A stretch of DNA of 64,000 nucleotides. Origin: Wuchereria bancrofti. Taxonomy: Eukaryota > Nematoda > Chromadorea > Rhabditida > Onchocercidae. This document shows, in pieces, positions 1-13,147 of this stretch. The notes under the pieces were generated by a model. It made no database searches, was not told where the DNA came from, and was given only the letters and a program-made list of their open reading frames with translations. The stretch covers positions 552,461 through 616,460 of the forward strand of contig SSBO01000010.1 of the NCBI GenBank assembly GCA_005281725.1, written 5' to 3'. Both the position numbers and the translations under genes were made by a program. How positions within the stretch are numbered: position 1 is the first letter of the stretch; each line of letters starts with the position of its first letter.

Positions 1-1226
1 AAAGGAACAATCAAGTGATCGAATCTATCCAGTGATATTTTCTGATAATTATCTGTTAATATATATAAAGAATAAATCCTTATCACAACTATTCGTCTAT
101 GCCAAACAACATAAAAAAAAAAACTATTTTGTCGTCAAGCAAATATTATCAAAAGAAAAACATTCATAAAATTAAATCCGGTTACTGATATATTTGATAT
201 TTTTTCTTTACCAGTGAAGAATGCAAAGATTTTTAATTGATTAACTTATACTTTACTTTTTCCTATTCTTAATTGATCATCAAAGAGAAAATCATATTTG
301 TAAAATTTTAAGTTCATTTTTATCAGTTGTAACAATTTTTTGTTTACAAATGAAAAGATGACATTATCATTTATCATAGCACATTAAACTGATCAATTGC
401 AAGAGTTAATTTTAATAAAAAACTTATTTAAAATACAGGAAATTTCATTAATTTAAAAAAATAAAAGAGTGAGAGTGGTATAAAAAGAAATGATCGAAAT
501 TACCAATAAAAATTTTTATTCAAATGAGGACAAAAATCAGGAAAATGCTATTTAATCTGATAGAAAAGAACTAGTTTATTGAAAGTTGATGACAATGACA
601 ACAACAACAACAACAACAACAAAATTTATAATGAATCAAGCCAATAAATATTCAAGAATTGTAATAAATTTGTCTCTTATGGATAAATTACTTCAGAAAA
701 TTCATAAATTAATCGCATAGACTGTAAATGTGAAAAATCAAAATAAATTGAATGATTTGAAGACTGGATTCATTCTGTTGTAGAAAATTTTCAATCATCA
801 TTCACTAATTGATACCTGATGCATTATTTATTATAATTATAATAGAATTTGAAACTTGAATGCAAAGATTGTATTAAATAAAATGAAATTTGGAAATGTA
901 ACAGTGATATGATGATGGATTTATCTAGAGAGATAATTATAACAAGAAATAATTAATATTTGCTAAATAATTTATTTTTAAAATAAATAAAAATAAACAA
1001 AATATAAGCAAAATATATGTTTCTTTTTTTTCTCTCTCTCTCTCTTCTAATATATTTTTTAAATGCTGTCAAATTATCATATTTGTAATTAAACAAAAAC
1101 AATTTGCATTTTAATTAAACAGAATTAATTACAGTTTTAATTTTATATTATCCTTTTTTTTTTCCTTTTGTTCATTATATCAAATTTTCTTTTTATATTT
1201 ACTAAACAAACATTATTTATTTCTCT
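1..1226. other. AT-rich intergenic DNA
   Basis: No coding exon with splice sites was found on either strand. The stretch holds a short ACA microsatellite near 598-621, CT-rich tracts near 1021-1045, and AT-rich sequence that would form the 3' flank of the minus-strand EF-hand gene that ends at 1227. Confidence 0.6.
598..622. repeat. (ACA)n microsatellite
   Basis: About eight uninterrupted ACA triplets, seen directly in intergenic DNA. Confidence 0.9.
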
Positions 1227-3250
1227 TCAATGACATTTACATGTAACCAAATCTTCATCAATCATATAATTTCGTACCATAAATGAAAATTCATCATAAT
1301 CGAGAACACCGTCACCGTCAACATCTGCTTCTGCGAATATTTCATCAATTACTGCTTTATCATGAATATCACCTAATTCACTGAGAATATATTGGAAATC
1401 TTTTTTTGATACTACACCACCTTCACCCTGCAATAATTAAATTATATAAGCTGTCAAAAAATTTCAAGAAAAAAAAAGAAAATTCAAGTCAAAAGTATGC
1501 CCTGCAAGAATTAAAACATGTAAAATGTCAAAAAAATTTAGTTGAAAATATGCTAATAAATGAAATTATGTTTTAAATATGCTATATTTTTACATTAATG
1601 TTTGTTTATTTCTTAATAAATTTTTTAAAAAAGAAATGAAATTATTGATGGAAAAAAAATACGAGCAAAATAATGAAAACACTAATGGAAATGTGATTAG
1701 TAAAAGAGATAATATGATATAAATCAAGAAATTTTATTTCAATTATCTATTAATTTAAATACAAGAAATATTACTTCAATTATCTATTAAGTTAAGCATT
1801 TATTATGTTTATTTATTTCGAGCATATATAATCTTAACATTTCAATTGTTTTATTTTTTTCAACTATTTTTTCCATTTACTTACTCGATCAAAAACAGCA
1901 AAACATTCTCGTGTCACATCATTCCAGCTATTTTGTTTTTCACTCATTCGTTTCATTACATCACAAAATTCATGAAAATCAATTTCATGATTACCCATCT
2001 ATAAAATAATAATTAAGATTGTAGTTTATTCAAATAAACAAGAAATTAGTGCAGTTAATTTCAAATAATTTTTTGATTTCATAATTGTAAAAGATAGAAA
2101 GCATAAGTTGAAGTTTTTATTTGAACAGGTGTATCATACCTGATCAACTTCCTCAATTATTTGTTCAAGTTCATTCTTTTGTGGTTCCAACCCTAAATTT
2201 CTCATTGCACTTTCTAATTCATCTATACCAATTGCACCACTGCCATCTGCAATGACCATTTCATAATGTTACATTTGCGCATAATGTTAACTTTTATCAT
2301 AATATTTTCCGGAATTATATCCGATCATTGAATAAAAAACTATAAAATCCTTTCAAAATTTCACATATGTTTTGATTTTTTTAAATTTTAAATATATCTT
2401 TTAATTCTGAATCCTAAAATATTTAATAATTTATAGCTTTTGAATAAGTAAACCGGTATCAAAAACATTGAACACTTGACGATATTCTTCTAGCTCTTCC
2501 TGTGAATATCCAGCAAGTTTTGCTTTCAATAATGGAGCATTTGTACCAGGATTTTGACGTTGATTGAAATCATGATGAAATTTATGCTGTAATTTAATTT
2601 TTTTAAAAATTTTGCATCCTTTTTTATTTTGAATTTTTAAAATTTCCCAATACTAATAAAGGTTTGGAAAATGTATTAATGGATGATTTTAATCTCTAAG
2701 TATTAAATGCTTTTTGATCTGATTTTGTAATATTTCAATAATATTATAAATATTTGTTAATTATTCTACCAATATATTTCATAGTAATATCTAATGATTA
2801 ATTCATCTTAATTTAAAAAACAAAAATATTGTAATGAAATGAAATGGTAACGCTTCATCCTTCTAAAATTTCGTCATCAAACTGCTCTATTCGAAAATTT
2901 TTTCGATCTCACAAATCTAAATGTATTAATTTTTGACTGATCATAATTGCATATCTATATATTAATTAATTTGAATACTGAAATCATGTTGAATTATTTA
3001 AATTGAAAATACTCTTTAAAATTGTGGAAAATAAACTAGAATGAAATATCTTAACTAATTTGGAGTACCGGAATCATAACAAATTATTTAAATTCAAAAT
3101 ATCATTGAAAATTCTAGAAAATCAAATAGAATATAATACCTTGATAGCACCAGCAATTATTGATGCCCGACTGCTTGGCGGATTTGGCAAAAAAGTTTTC
3201 TGTCGAATCGAGAATCTCTTATTGCTATTACATGGTGTTACACTCGTCAT
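1227..3250 (-). CDS. Calmodulin-like protein with four EF-hand motifs
   Basis: Five exons join in phase (3140-3250, 2454-2586, 2140-2246, 1885-1998, 1227-1427) to give about 221 residues, each intron GT-AG. The first 60 or so residues are a basic extension without similarity that I recognise. EF-hand 1 (DTDGSGAIGIDE) and EF-hand 4 (DVDGDGVLDYDE) have a full set of calcium ligands. EF-hand 2 (DQMGNHEIDFHE) lacks an acidic or Asn residue at loop position 3. EF-hand 3 (DRGEGGVVSKKD) has Gly at positions 3 and 5 and probably does not bind calcium. The hand spacing and the flanking helices (e.g. EEYRQVFNVFD, CFAVFD) are calmodulin/centrin-like. The start chosen is the first ATG of the 5' exon. The C-terminus ends in CKCH, unusual for calmodulin. 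A cytoplasmic calcium sensor is the family expectation; the target is unknown. Centrin-like or troponin-C-like assignments are possible. Confidence 0.85.
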
Positions 3251-3837
3251 AACTTTATTATACTTTCCCTTCTCACTTTTTTCTCTTTAAACAATTTTCA
3301 GTTAACAAATAATTTCACATAATGATTCAATTATTATTCATTTTACGCTACATTTATTCATTTTCACATTAGCAAATAAAAAAAAAAAGTGAAAAAGCCA
3401 TTTTCTTTTTTGGCATTTAAAATTGAAAATTATTGCGAATGAAGTGATAATGAAGGATGTAAGGGGAAAAAAAAAGCAAATTACATTTATGATGGCAAAT
3501 TTAATTCAATTCAAATAGTTAGGCTTAGCAAGAAGAGAGAAATGAGTGATAGAGTAGAAGCCTAAAGTATCAAATATAGACTAAATAATTGAAGAAGAAA
3601 AGTTTGACAAACAATGTCAACCCAATATCTCTAAACAATTTAATCTTTTATAATAGTTTTTAAACACTTTTGAGCAACAATAATAACAATAATAATATTA
3701 TTGAAATATCGACAAATATTAATAATAATTGTTGGGAATAAAATGAAAAATTAACATATAATTTAATTTGTACCATTGTCGATCTGAATTTGCCAATAAA
3801 TGCATAAGATTAACAAGCAATGGTAATCGTAGTACTT

Positions 3838-3893
3838 TCTCTCTCTCTCCATCCCTCTCTCTCCCTCTCTCTCCCTCTCTCTCTCTCTCTCTA
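3838..3893. repeat. (CT)n microsatellite with CCCT interruptions
   Basis: An almost continuous CT tract interrupted by a few C insertions. Its reverse complement produces an apparent Arg-Glu peptide that I regard as non-coding. Confidence 0.9.
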
Positions 3894-4613
3894 TACTACA
3901 TAACATAGGCTTCAAATTTCTAAGAATCAATAATTTTCTTTTAAGTGCCATATAAAATATTTTCATAGCCTTCTTTCAGCTTACATTAATACTTATATTG
4001 TTGTTGTTGATGATGAATGTATTAAATAATTTTTAATATTATTGAAATGTTTTTCAAATGATGAATTAAAATTATTAAAAATAAACTATGCTGCATTTAA
4101 TTTAAAGGATTTTTTTTTAATAAGACGACCAGACTAAAATTATTGCAAAAATGATTGCAAATACTTCTAATGCTTAAGATTTAAATAATTAATTAACTTA
4201 TTTAATTAATAGTTATATTAATAATGATAATAGCAATAACAAATAATTAGTTATGATAATGATAATAATAATTTTTAAAATTGAAATCATGTCAAAAATT
4301 ATTTTTGTTTCCTTTTTTTTCGTAACATTTTTTTTTTTGGAAAAAATATTTTTAAAATTTAAAAAAAACTATTTTTAAAATTTAAAAATAATGTTTATCT
4401 GAAATGCAAGATTTTTTTTTTGCAAAATTATTCATCACCTTTTTTTTGAACTTTTTTGTCAAAAACAATAATTAATCATTAATGCGCATCAATTAAGGAT
4501 AAAAAAATTTTCAAGAGCTGTTTATTATTATTATTATTATTGTTGTTATTGTTATTATTATTGATCACTTCTTTATAACATTTAAATGTTTAATCTTTTT
4601 CATATGAATTTTT

Positions 4614-4924
4614 TTTTTCATATAAAAAATTTTTATGAAAATTTTTTTGCTGTTAAAACAAAAGAAACGATAATACTATGTATGCAAATTTATGTCATTC
4701 AAATTTGTATGAACAATTTATATGATAACATATACCTTTTCATTTATTTTGTTAAAATCTTATAANNNNNNNTTTTTCATATAAAAAATTTTTATGAAAA
4801 TTTTTTTGCTGTTAAAACAAAAGAAACGATAATACTATGTATGCAAATTTATGTCATTCAAATTTGTATGAACAATTTATATGATAACATATACCTTTTC
4901 ATTTATTTTGTTAAAATCTTATAA
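4614..4924. repeat. 152-bp direct duplication flanking an N gap (probable assembly overlap)
   Basis: Positions 4614-4765 and 4773-4924 read identically and are separated only by seven Ns. Identical sequence on both sides of a gap is what unmerged contig ends produce. A true recent tandem duplication is the alternative. Confidence 0.8.
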
Positions 4925-7434
4925 AAAAATATATATATACTTGATAAAACAATTTTATTTATATATAATAAGAAAAGTTTCTCAAAAATTTTACATCTAA
5001 TTTCTTTGTAGAAGTAAAAAGTTTGAAAAAAAGAAAAAGGTACAAACTCTCGAAATAAAAAGTTTTCTCGAGACTAAAACAGAAGGTGAAGAAATATCTT
5101 ATCATATCTGAGCTCACCGTAGAATAAAATTAATCTGTCTCACAACTACCTGCCCGACAAGCTAAATTTCAGCTCATATACCCTATTGGTGGGTAAATAA
5201 TGCAAATGCTTGGCGAATTCTGCTTTTGTAAATGATAGATAATATCGATATCGATGAATTAAAAAAGTGATATCACCATGATTGCTTGACAACAACAATT
5301 TCTTCGAAAGTTTCTAGCAAGAGAAAAAGTTACCCAATTATTTCTATTTTCAAGGTTAGTTTATTTTGGCTTGTTTTAAATGAGAAATTTCAAATTTTAA
5401 TAAAAATAAACGGTTTCAAATTTTCGCAGTTTCTAATTTTCAATTGGACGGTAGTATTAATTAAATATATAATTACAAATAAAAAATATAATTAAAAAAT
5501 AAATGTAAAAAATAAATAATTAAAAATAAAAAAAAATATTAATAGGAAATGTGATGATAATGATAATTTGAATAAGGAAATAAAATATGAAAAATTCTTA
5601 TAAAGCAAATATGCATTTTTTTTTTAATTTTACTTAATTTTCAAATCAACAACAATATAAGAATATATTAAAAGCCAAATCTCGATAAAAATATTTTTCG
5701 TATTAAAATATTAATCCTTCAGAAATAGTTGTAATTTCTAGAAAAAAAAAAAATGAAAAAAACGAAAAATAAAAAATAGGAAAGAAAGTAGACTGAAAGA
5801 AATTAATAAAAGGAAACGAAAAAGGTAAAATAGTAATATAAAGTAATTATATGTCCACCTAATGTGCAATAATTTTATGATTAGCATGAAAATTAAATAA
5901 AGTCTTGAGGAATTTATAAAGGATATGTATGTTTATCAGATTTGTTATTAAATTTCATAATCAATAATCCATAAAATTAATTATTTTTGAAAAGATAAAC
6001 GAAAAAAAAAGAAACAAATTGAGATAAAAATCAATCATTTTAATGAAAATTTGTTTAATGAAATTGTTAATTTCATATCCACAAATAAATCAATCATTCG
6101 AAAAGCAGCAACAATGAATGATTTGACGAAATTAATTAAGCTTCGTTAAAATTAGCTATATTTAATCATCATTATTATATAAGAGAAAATAATAAACAGA
6201 AATTGTCAATAATATTAAAGGTAACACATCTATATTACCTGGGCAACCAAAAATCTTTTAATTTAACTACAAAAAAGCTTTCTGTTAAATCAATGAAAGG
6301 TATCGGAATGTAATTGGATAAATATCACTGCAAAAAAAAACATTGTTTGAAAAAATTTCTGAAACAAATTTTTAATATTTAACATTTATTATTTTTAAAT
6401 GATAATTTGTTTGCTATTAAAATCTAGTCGAGCTATATATATTTTTTTTAAAGTAATCTTTAATAAATATTTCATAAACAATGAAAGATCACATTATCAC
6501 TATTCATTTATTTTTTTTGTGCATTGATTACTGATCTTATCAGTAAATAACAATGAGACAAACATTATAAGATTGCTTATACAAAATAGCAATCGTTTGT
6601 AAAATTTAATTAGAGAATAAATTTACTTTTGAATTTATTTGAAAGATGTTGCAAAATGTTAAATAAGCTAGCATATAAAATGGATTTGAACAAACATAAT
6701 TTTATTAAACCAAAAATGCTCTACCAATTTTTACTGTGAATTGTTTTTGAGTAGTTCAAAGAAAAAAAAAAGAAGAGAATGAAATTTTCTACTATAACTA
6801 GAGTGTATTAAAAATCAATAAACAATTGCCTATAAAACAATACTTTTACTTTCCAAATACTTTTTCTTTTTATTTGCACTATTTTTTTTTCAAATATTTT
6901 TATTTGCACTAATTACATGTTTAGTGCAACAATTTTTAGAATTTAAAAATTAAATGACTAATCCAAGCACATATTCACTTTCAGCAGAATAGTAACAAGT
7001 CTTTCCATTCCTTTCTAAAACAATATTTCACTGATTTTTACCATCTAAAGTTGACTATTTTGGTTCTTTTATTATAGATGAGTTCTTTTATGAAGCGTTA
7101 TTTACAAACAAAGGTTCAAAATATGAAACGAAAATTTATCTTTCATTATAATTCATTTAATGACATTCTTTGCAATAACTTCGACAAATCAGAAGGCATT
7201 AATATATTATACTTACTGATTCAGAATACTTCACAATACATTATAACATTCAAAACAGAAAACATAAATGCATAAACAAACAAAACGTTGTTAAAAAACA
7301 AAGAACAAAGAACAGTACAAAATAGTACTGCGAATTACATTGATTTATCCAACAGTAAGAAAAAGTTTTTTTTTTCTTACTTTTAAGTCATAACTAATCC
7401 GTAATCATGTTAAATTTTTACATATTTTACACAA

Positions 7435-10400
7435 TTATACAGAATGATCATCAATGGAAATTTCAGACGGTTCCTTTTCCTTAAACACAAAAGGATAACT
7501 ACGAAACGATGATGTGCGAACCATAGATCCATGTCGCCTATTATAACTAAAATATAAATTGTTAATAATAAAACACAAAAGGATAATCAAAATGATATAG
7601 AAAATGAAATAGAGAGAATAAGCAAATACACAGTGAAAATTGAAATTGTTAAAAATGAAATTTTAAAATCATTTCAATACACTACAGTGCAATCAAAAAC
7701 TTTTTAAACTAACATGAATGAGGGTGAAGTTATTCTGACATCACAAAAACCATCGATTTGGCGCAAATCGTTCTCTATAGCTCTGATATCACCATCAAAG
7801 GTATCGTGAAAAATATAACCATTATCAGTTTCAGTCCAGTTAATCAAATAATTCCATTCGGTTGAAATTAATAGTTTAGGTCGTTTCACATTTAGACGTT
7901 GAAAAGTTTCAACATTAACCTTAAAAACAATTGTATTATTTTCAGAACGATTTACAGTCACGGTTGAATATGTTACTCTCAACTATGCATAAATAGAGCT
8001 AATTTTGCATACTTCAAACTCTATCCTCCATCATCGTTGCAAAATTGGAACAGAATACCTCCTTGTTATAAACAATATCCCTATCATAGGGATTCTATTC
8101 ATTTTCTGATAAACAATACCTGATTTCCATGAAGTTTGAGAAAGGATAAATTTGGCAAATCATCATCATTCAGATTATTCCAGTCTTTATCTTTATAGCA
8201 ATCACCAAGTCTGCTTAAATTCAAATGAACTAAATGCCTGAAATAAATGAACTTTTTATCTTATTACAATAAATACAACTATACAAGCATTTCACGTCAC
8301 AATTCCTTCGAAATGATTAACACTAATCTAATCGTCTTACACTGCTCATTCGCTCTGATAAGAGTGACCTTTGAGAAATATTTTTTATAGCTACAAAAAG
8401 AAAAAATATTTTAGCATTCCAAAATGACATACCTTGAAGTATGAACTGAACCTCATTCCCTAATTAGTTCTAGCAAAAGAGTGTAAAAATTTAGCTTATC
8501 CGATAAAAAGGATAAACTTTTCAGGAAATGAACAGTTAAGATATGATATTGAAATATAGAATAAAACAAAATTTATTTACTTGAAATGACTAATAATAAA
8601 TGGTACAGCTGCGTCGTCCATATATTTATTGTATGGCAAACCAAGTGATCTCAACTCTGGGCAACTACAATAATTAATATTTAATTTCTATAGCAATATA
8701 TTTTGTCTCTAACAAATAAATTAACTCAAAAATGTTTTCAATTGACTCAACTTATAGCTTTCTTCATTCACTGTATCCAAAATTTGTATGCCTATCTGAT
8801 AATTGAATGACAACAATAATCAGCATACTTCCGGTTAATAGTTTCTAAAAGATTAGTTCTGCAGGCATGGAAATCGGCAATTTCTAAATGTTTGAGCTTG
8901 TATGGGAATGATTTTTCGGGATGTATGTATGGTAAAGTAAATAAAGCAATCATCCCATCGTTGGTAAGATCACAATCTTCACCGCCACAGTTTATCCGTA
9001 GCTCTTCCAAATTATACAAATTCTGCAACATCAAAAGACTAACAATAGTTAATAAATTTTGAAAAAGAAGAGCTTCTATGTCAAAACAATCGGTTACATC
9101 GCTAAAAAATAAGCAGAGTGAATTATTTAGTCTTCAAAAATCAGAGAAATGTAAAGCTTCCAAAATTTAATTAAAATTATTAATAATTATTTCACTATTC
9201 TCTTACAACATTCTAACTGACAATATCTTCATATAATGAGATTTTAAGTCATGTTTTTCATAAATAATCTTTGTTTACCTTTAAGGGAGCGATGAATTCA
9301 TCAGGGACATAAATACAGATACCCAATGAGAATACTTTCAAATTATGCAAGTCAGCAATATATTGAAAGTCCTCATTTTCAATGTAATACCCGAGATGAA
9401 GTTCAGTAAGTGTTGATTTCCATGGAGAAGTTCCGATTCCAACGAAACTGAAAATCAGTAATACATTGATGAATACATCAGTAATGTTAATGAGCATAAG
9501 TAACAGCTAATAAAACTTATGTACCAACTATTGCACTTTTGATAAAGTTAGACAGCAACTTAGAGAAACAGTTTCAAAATACAGTCATAAAACTGCTTTT
9601 ATTAAAGGTCAACAATAACCAGTAAACCCTACTAAAGTAATTTTAGGATAACTTAGGAAAAAAAAAAAAGATTTACTTCAATTTAACTGCTCCATTATTA
9701 ACACGCAATAAATTTAATGGACGTTTGCAAGCCCATAACTTTTCATCGGTTTTCACACAGTACTGACTTACATCGCCCATGAAGAAATTCTGCATTTTGG
9801 GGAAAATGTTCTCATTTTTAAATAACATTTCTAGCACTTCATTCCATTCCTCTTCACATTCATCATCATAAGCAGAACACTAAAAAATAACAGAACATTA
9901 CAACGGTTAAAATTAACTCCAACAAAAACTATCCAAAATTATGGGAAGACACTGAGAATAACTAAATGTTTAATAAATTATACTCGCTCCACTGCATCCA
10001 TATGTAATGTTTCAACATTGGGGAAGCAATCTGATAATTTTTTCAAAAGTGTAACATTCATTTCTGCAAAAAAAAAAACCATTATTCACATACTTAGAAA
10101 AATTTTTGAATTCCAAAAAGATAAATTCAAACTCAAATCTGTAATTTATATCATTTTCCCTTTGCATCTGAACTTTTATGTCAAGCAAGGTGATTTTAAT
10201 TTGTACCCTTAAAAGAGCCAATATCGAGATGGATTACATTAGGAAAACAAATTTCGAATAATTTGTTAACTTGAGCGGATGGTAACGGCACAGAGCAATC
10301 AATACACAATTTTCGAAGATACTGCGAAGTCTGAAAACATATAAGAAAGTGAGTGAATATTAATATACTAACTCAACAATTAACAAAAATGGAAAACAGA

Positions 10401-11335
10401 AGGAAAATAATTTCAAAAGAAGACAATTCAAGATTATAAGACTGTTCTCACAGCTACGATTAGTTACGATCAATGAAATAATTCCTTTCATCACTGATTA
10501 TCATATATCATCTGACATAAATTCATTCGTCAAAACTTACCTTACGGAAAAACATTTTCACACTGCCATATTTCAACGAAATATCGCTGACTAATACCCG
10601 AACTTCCGTAAAAAAAGTGGAATGATTCGCCAAATAATTCCAACGATGACAAACCAAAGAGAAACAGTGGATCAAATCAATCGGATGACAATAAGCAAAT
10701 ATTATTAACAATATATCATCCGACAAGTCGTTAACTGTAGTGCGTGTTACCTTAATAAATTACCTACGATTGAAAGACTTTTCGCTGGAATCGTTTGCAA
10801 TGGATCGTGATAATGAATTATACTTTCCAATATTGTATGATAGAAAACACCTTCTTCATATCTGAATCAGTTGGAAATTGACTGCTATCCATTTCATTTC
10901 CGATCGAAGCCTGGAAAATTTATTCTTTTGTTGGAGAGTGAAACAACAAGAGCAGAAATTTGCTGCACCAATAAGAAAAATGGATCACTTGGGATTTCAG
11001 ATTGGCGGTCTTGTGACGCGCAGATGAATAAGAAGAACGACCAAGTTGTATTAATGGATAATATGTTTGCATCCGATGAGCACGAGTCCTAAAATTAACT
11101 AAAAACCCAATAAAACTGCCTCGTACAGTCTATGAGAATGGATTTTGTGGCAGATCTGGGATAATAGTCTTAAAACTTCTGAGACAAAATCTTTTGCTTT
11201 TACAACTCTTTCCAATACTTTTAATAGCACAAGAAAAAAAACTGACGTTTCAAAAAACTTATATCTTCTGTCTATCGTATCATATTTGCACGACACAGGC
11301 CGATAGCGCCCAGGCGATTCTGTTATCGCATCCAT
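7435..11335 (-). CDS. F-box / leucine-rich-repeat protein, copy 1
   Basis: Predicted exons join in phase: 11247-11335, 10989-11088, 10851-10910, 10541-10750, 10207-10330, 9984-10063, 9677-9879, 9279-9447, 8829-9022, 8581-8664, 8120-8237, 7714-7919, 7435-7546, giving about 582 residues. An F-box begins near residue 90 (VNDLSDDILLIIFAYC, then HCFSLVCHRWN). About ten leucine-rich repeats follow, such as NVIHLDIGSF, NVETLHMDAV, TELHLGYY, NLEELRI, KLKHLEI, ELRSLGL, HLVHLNLS and NLSFLKLHGN. By family knowledge the F-box binds Skp1 in an SCF ubiquitin ligase and the repeats choose the substrate; which substrate cannot be said. The first three exons have no known domain, and the donor after 10989 (CAA|GTGATC) is weak, so the N-terminus is less sure; translation could instead start at ATG 10892. 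The last exon is reached by splicing out 7547-7713; reading through would stop at 7704. Confidence 0.85.
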
Positions 11336-12312
11336 TCTAAAATAATTATTGTCTAACGGAAGCAGAAATTAATTCATTAAGAAATTTTCATTACAATTCC
11401 AAATCTTAAAAGCAAAAGACTGTCATTTTGCAATAAAAAACTTTAATACGTCCGAGCAGCACGAATTCATAATGCGTGAATGACGTATTTGACATCTGCG
11501 CGTGATCACAGTGACTCATTAAAAGTGCTCAACACTTGCAGCACTAAATAATTTTCGAAATTCAAAAACGAAATTAATTAAAGGGATGAAATAAGGAAAG
11601 GAAATTAAAAGTGTAATGAATTTGTGAGGAAAAGTGGGATATAAATTAAAAATCAAACTAATGGCAGTGTTAAGTACAAACTACTATGTTATTATTTATT
11701 TTATAATTATAATAATTATTATTACTATTATTATCGTTATTATTACTAATTATTATCATTTCTATTACATGTTATTATTGTTATCAATTGTTGCTAATTA
11801 TTATTATTTACTTATTTTTTTACTGCTATTTATTATTCATGCCATTAATTATTATTTATTTTATACGCTGTCTGACGGTTGCACAAGACTACGGTGTTTA
11901 CCTGCTTGTGGATCCACTATGTGCTCCGTAACTTGGGAATGCTTACTTATGATAAGGAATGATAATGGTGGTATGCTGATAAGAAATTCAACTGATTATC
12001 TCCCAGTCTCCCAGTAAGCAAGTGGGTGGGAAGAAAATAACACTTAAATAACTTTTTTTTTTGCTAATTTGTAATTCATTCATTGTCAATGTTTCTTGTT
12101 GTAAGGGTGGTATTTGAATTTTGAGTTAGAACTGGCATTAATTCAAAATCATTTCGAAATGAGCAAATTATAAAAAATGAAAAAAAAATCATTAAAATAT
12201 GCTAATTTTATGACAGAAAAGCTATCATCATTTTTGAAGAAAAACAAATTTCTTTTCATATATCTAATCATTTTTAAATATTCAAATGACATTGCGCATC
12301 TTATTACAAATG
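11336..12312. promoter_or_regulatory. Divergent intergenic region between the F-box gene and the small plus-strand ORF, copy 1
   Basis: Just under 1 kb between the F-box gene start (minus) and the TATA element of the plus-strand unit. It contains an ATT/TTA-rich tract near 11690-11870. The sequence is closely matched by 21478-22519 in copy 2, including non-repetitive stretches. No coding signal was accepted; the ORF at 11634-12017 is mostly Ile/Tyr/Leu from the triplet tract. Confidence 0.5.
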
Positions 12313-12320
12313 TATAAAAG
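12313..12320 (+). promoter_or_regulatory. TATA box (TATAAAAG), copy 1
   Basis: A perfect TATAAAAG lies about 50 bases upstream of a conserved ATG (12368) followed by a consensus donor (GCG|GTAAGG). The same element and spacing recur in copy 2 at 22520-22527. Function is inferred from sequence and conservation between copies. Confidence 0.45.
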
Positions 12321-12880
12321 GTGATAAAAATTCTCAATTAATCATTTCAAAAAAAAGGACTACTGCGATGAGCGGTAAGGATGATAGTTCTCTACTGGGA
12401 AAATAACCTGGGATCAGGGCAATTTGTTTGGGTTACAATTGAAATAACACATCGAGACATTGCATCTTGTTTGCTTGAATTATTCATTGAGAACAATTTA
12501 AAAAAAAAAAGTTCATTAATAACAACAAATATAACAGTAGTGATTAAAAATTATCTTCATTTAAATAGTAACCTGAAAAATGAAGACGAATTCCTTTCTG
12601 TATGAGAAAAGAAATCCACCTGAATCAAATAATATTTCTTGATTTTTAAGATCACAAGCGCAAAAAAACCATTTGTCCATATGTCGGGGAATTGGTAGTA
12701 GATTCGAAGTAAGTAAGGATTTTATTAGAAAATCATATTTAGTGAAAAATTTGATAAAAATTTCTTCTTATTTTTCTCGATGTAATTTGCATCCCGAAAA
12801 AAAAGTTATTAGCTTTCTAATTCAATAAAAAAATAATTTCCGTTTAAATAATAGTTGGTAAATGAAAACAAATTTTTCAG

Positions 12881-13147
12881 ACTGTGCCGGTTAAATAATC
12901 TCCTAAGGTTTTACCGGCTAAAACAACTGTTAAGGTTGCACCGGTTTTACCGGCTTAGCCTGAAAAGCAACCAGGTGTTGCACCTGAGGAACCGACATCT
13001 GCCGCAGCTGAAAGCGCCTACGATCGCTACAAGTACCTACCATTGCGCAATCGTACTTTTAAATTGCGAACGCAATTCTTGGATGACAAGCGTCAAAAAG
13101 ATCGAGAAAAGGAGGAAAAGGAAAAAGCTGCGAACGCGAAAAAGTAA
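12881..13147 (+). pseudogene. Broken copy of the small lysine-rich protein exon (copy 1)
   Basis: The sequence follows a TTTTTCAG acceptor and aligns with the open frame at 23085-23315 in copy 2. In that frame copy 1 carries a TAA and a TAG, and an extra segment of repeated Val/Leu-Pro-Ala codons near 12911-12957. The end of the frame stays recognisable (YDRYKYLPLRNRTFKLR, then a Lys/Glu-rich tail ending NAKK). Another frame (12855-13205) is open through the whole region in copy 1, so the assignment of the true frame is not certain. I infer a pseudogene because codon-position differences between the copies show no third-position bias. Confidence 0.5.

Larger units (their letters stand above)
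3251..7434. other. AT-rich intergenic DNA with simple repeats and one assembly gap
   Basis: No ORF in this stretch has convincing protein-like composition or splice-supported neighbours. It contains a CT microsatellite (3838-3893), ATT/GTT triplet tracts near 4520-4562 and a seven-base N gap at 4766-4772 with duplicated flanks. Confidence 0.5.

Noticed and set aside
3763..3966. Minus-strand frame with Arg-Glu repeat
   Set aside because: It is the translation of a CT microsatellite.
11634..12017. 127-codon plus-strand frame rich in Ile, Tyr and Leu
   Set aside because: Mostly derived from ATT/TTA triplet tracts; the equivalent frame in copy 2 is shorter and disrupted.
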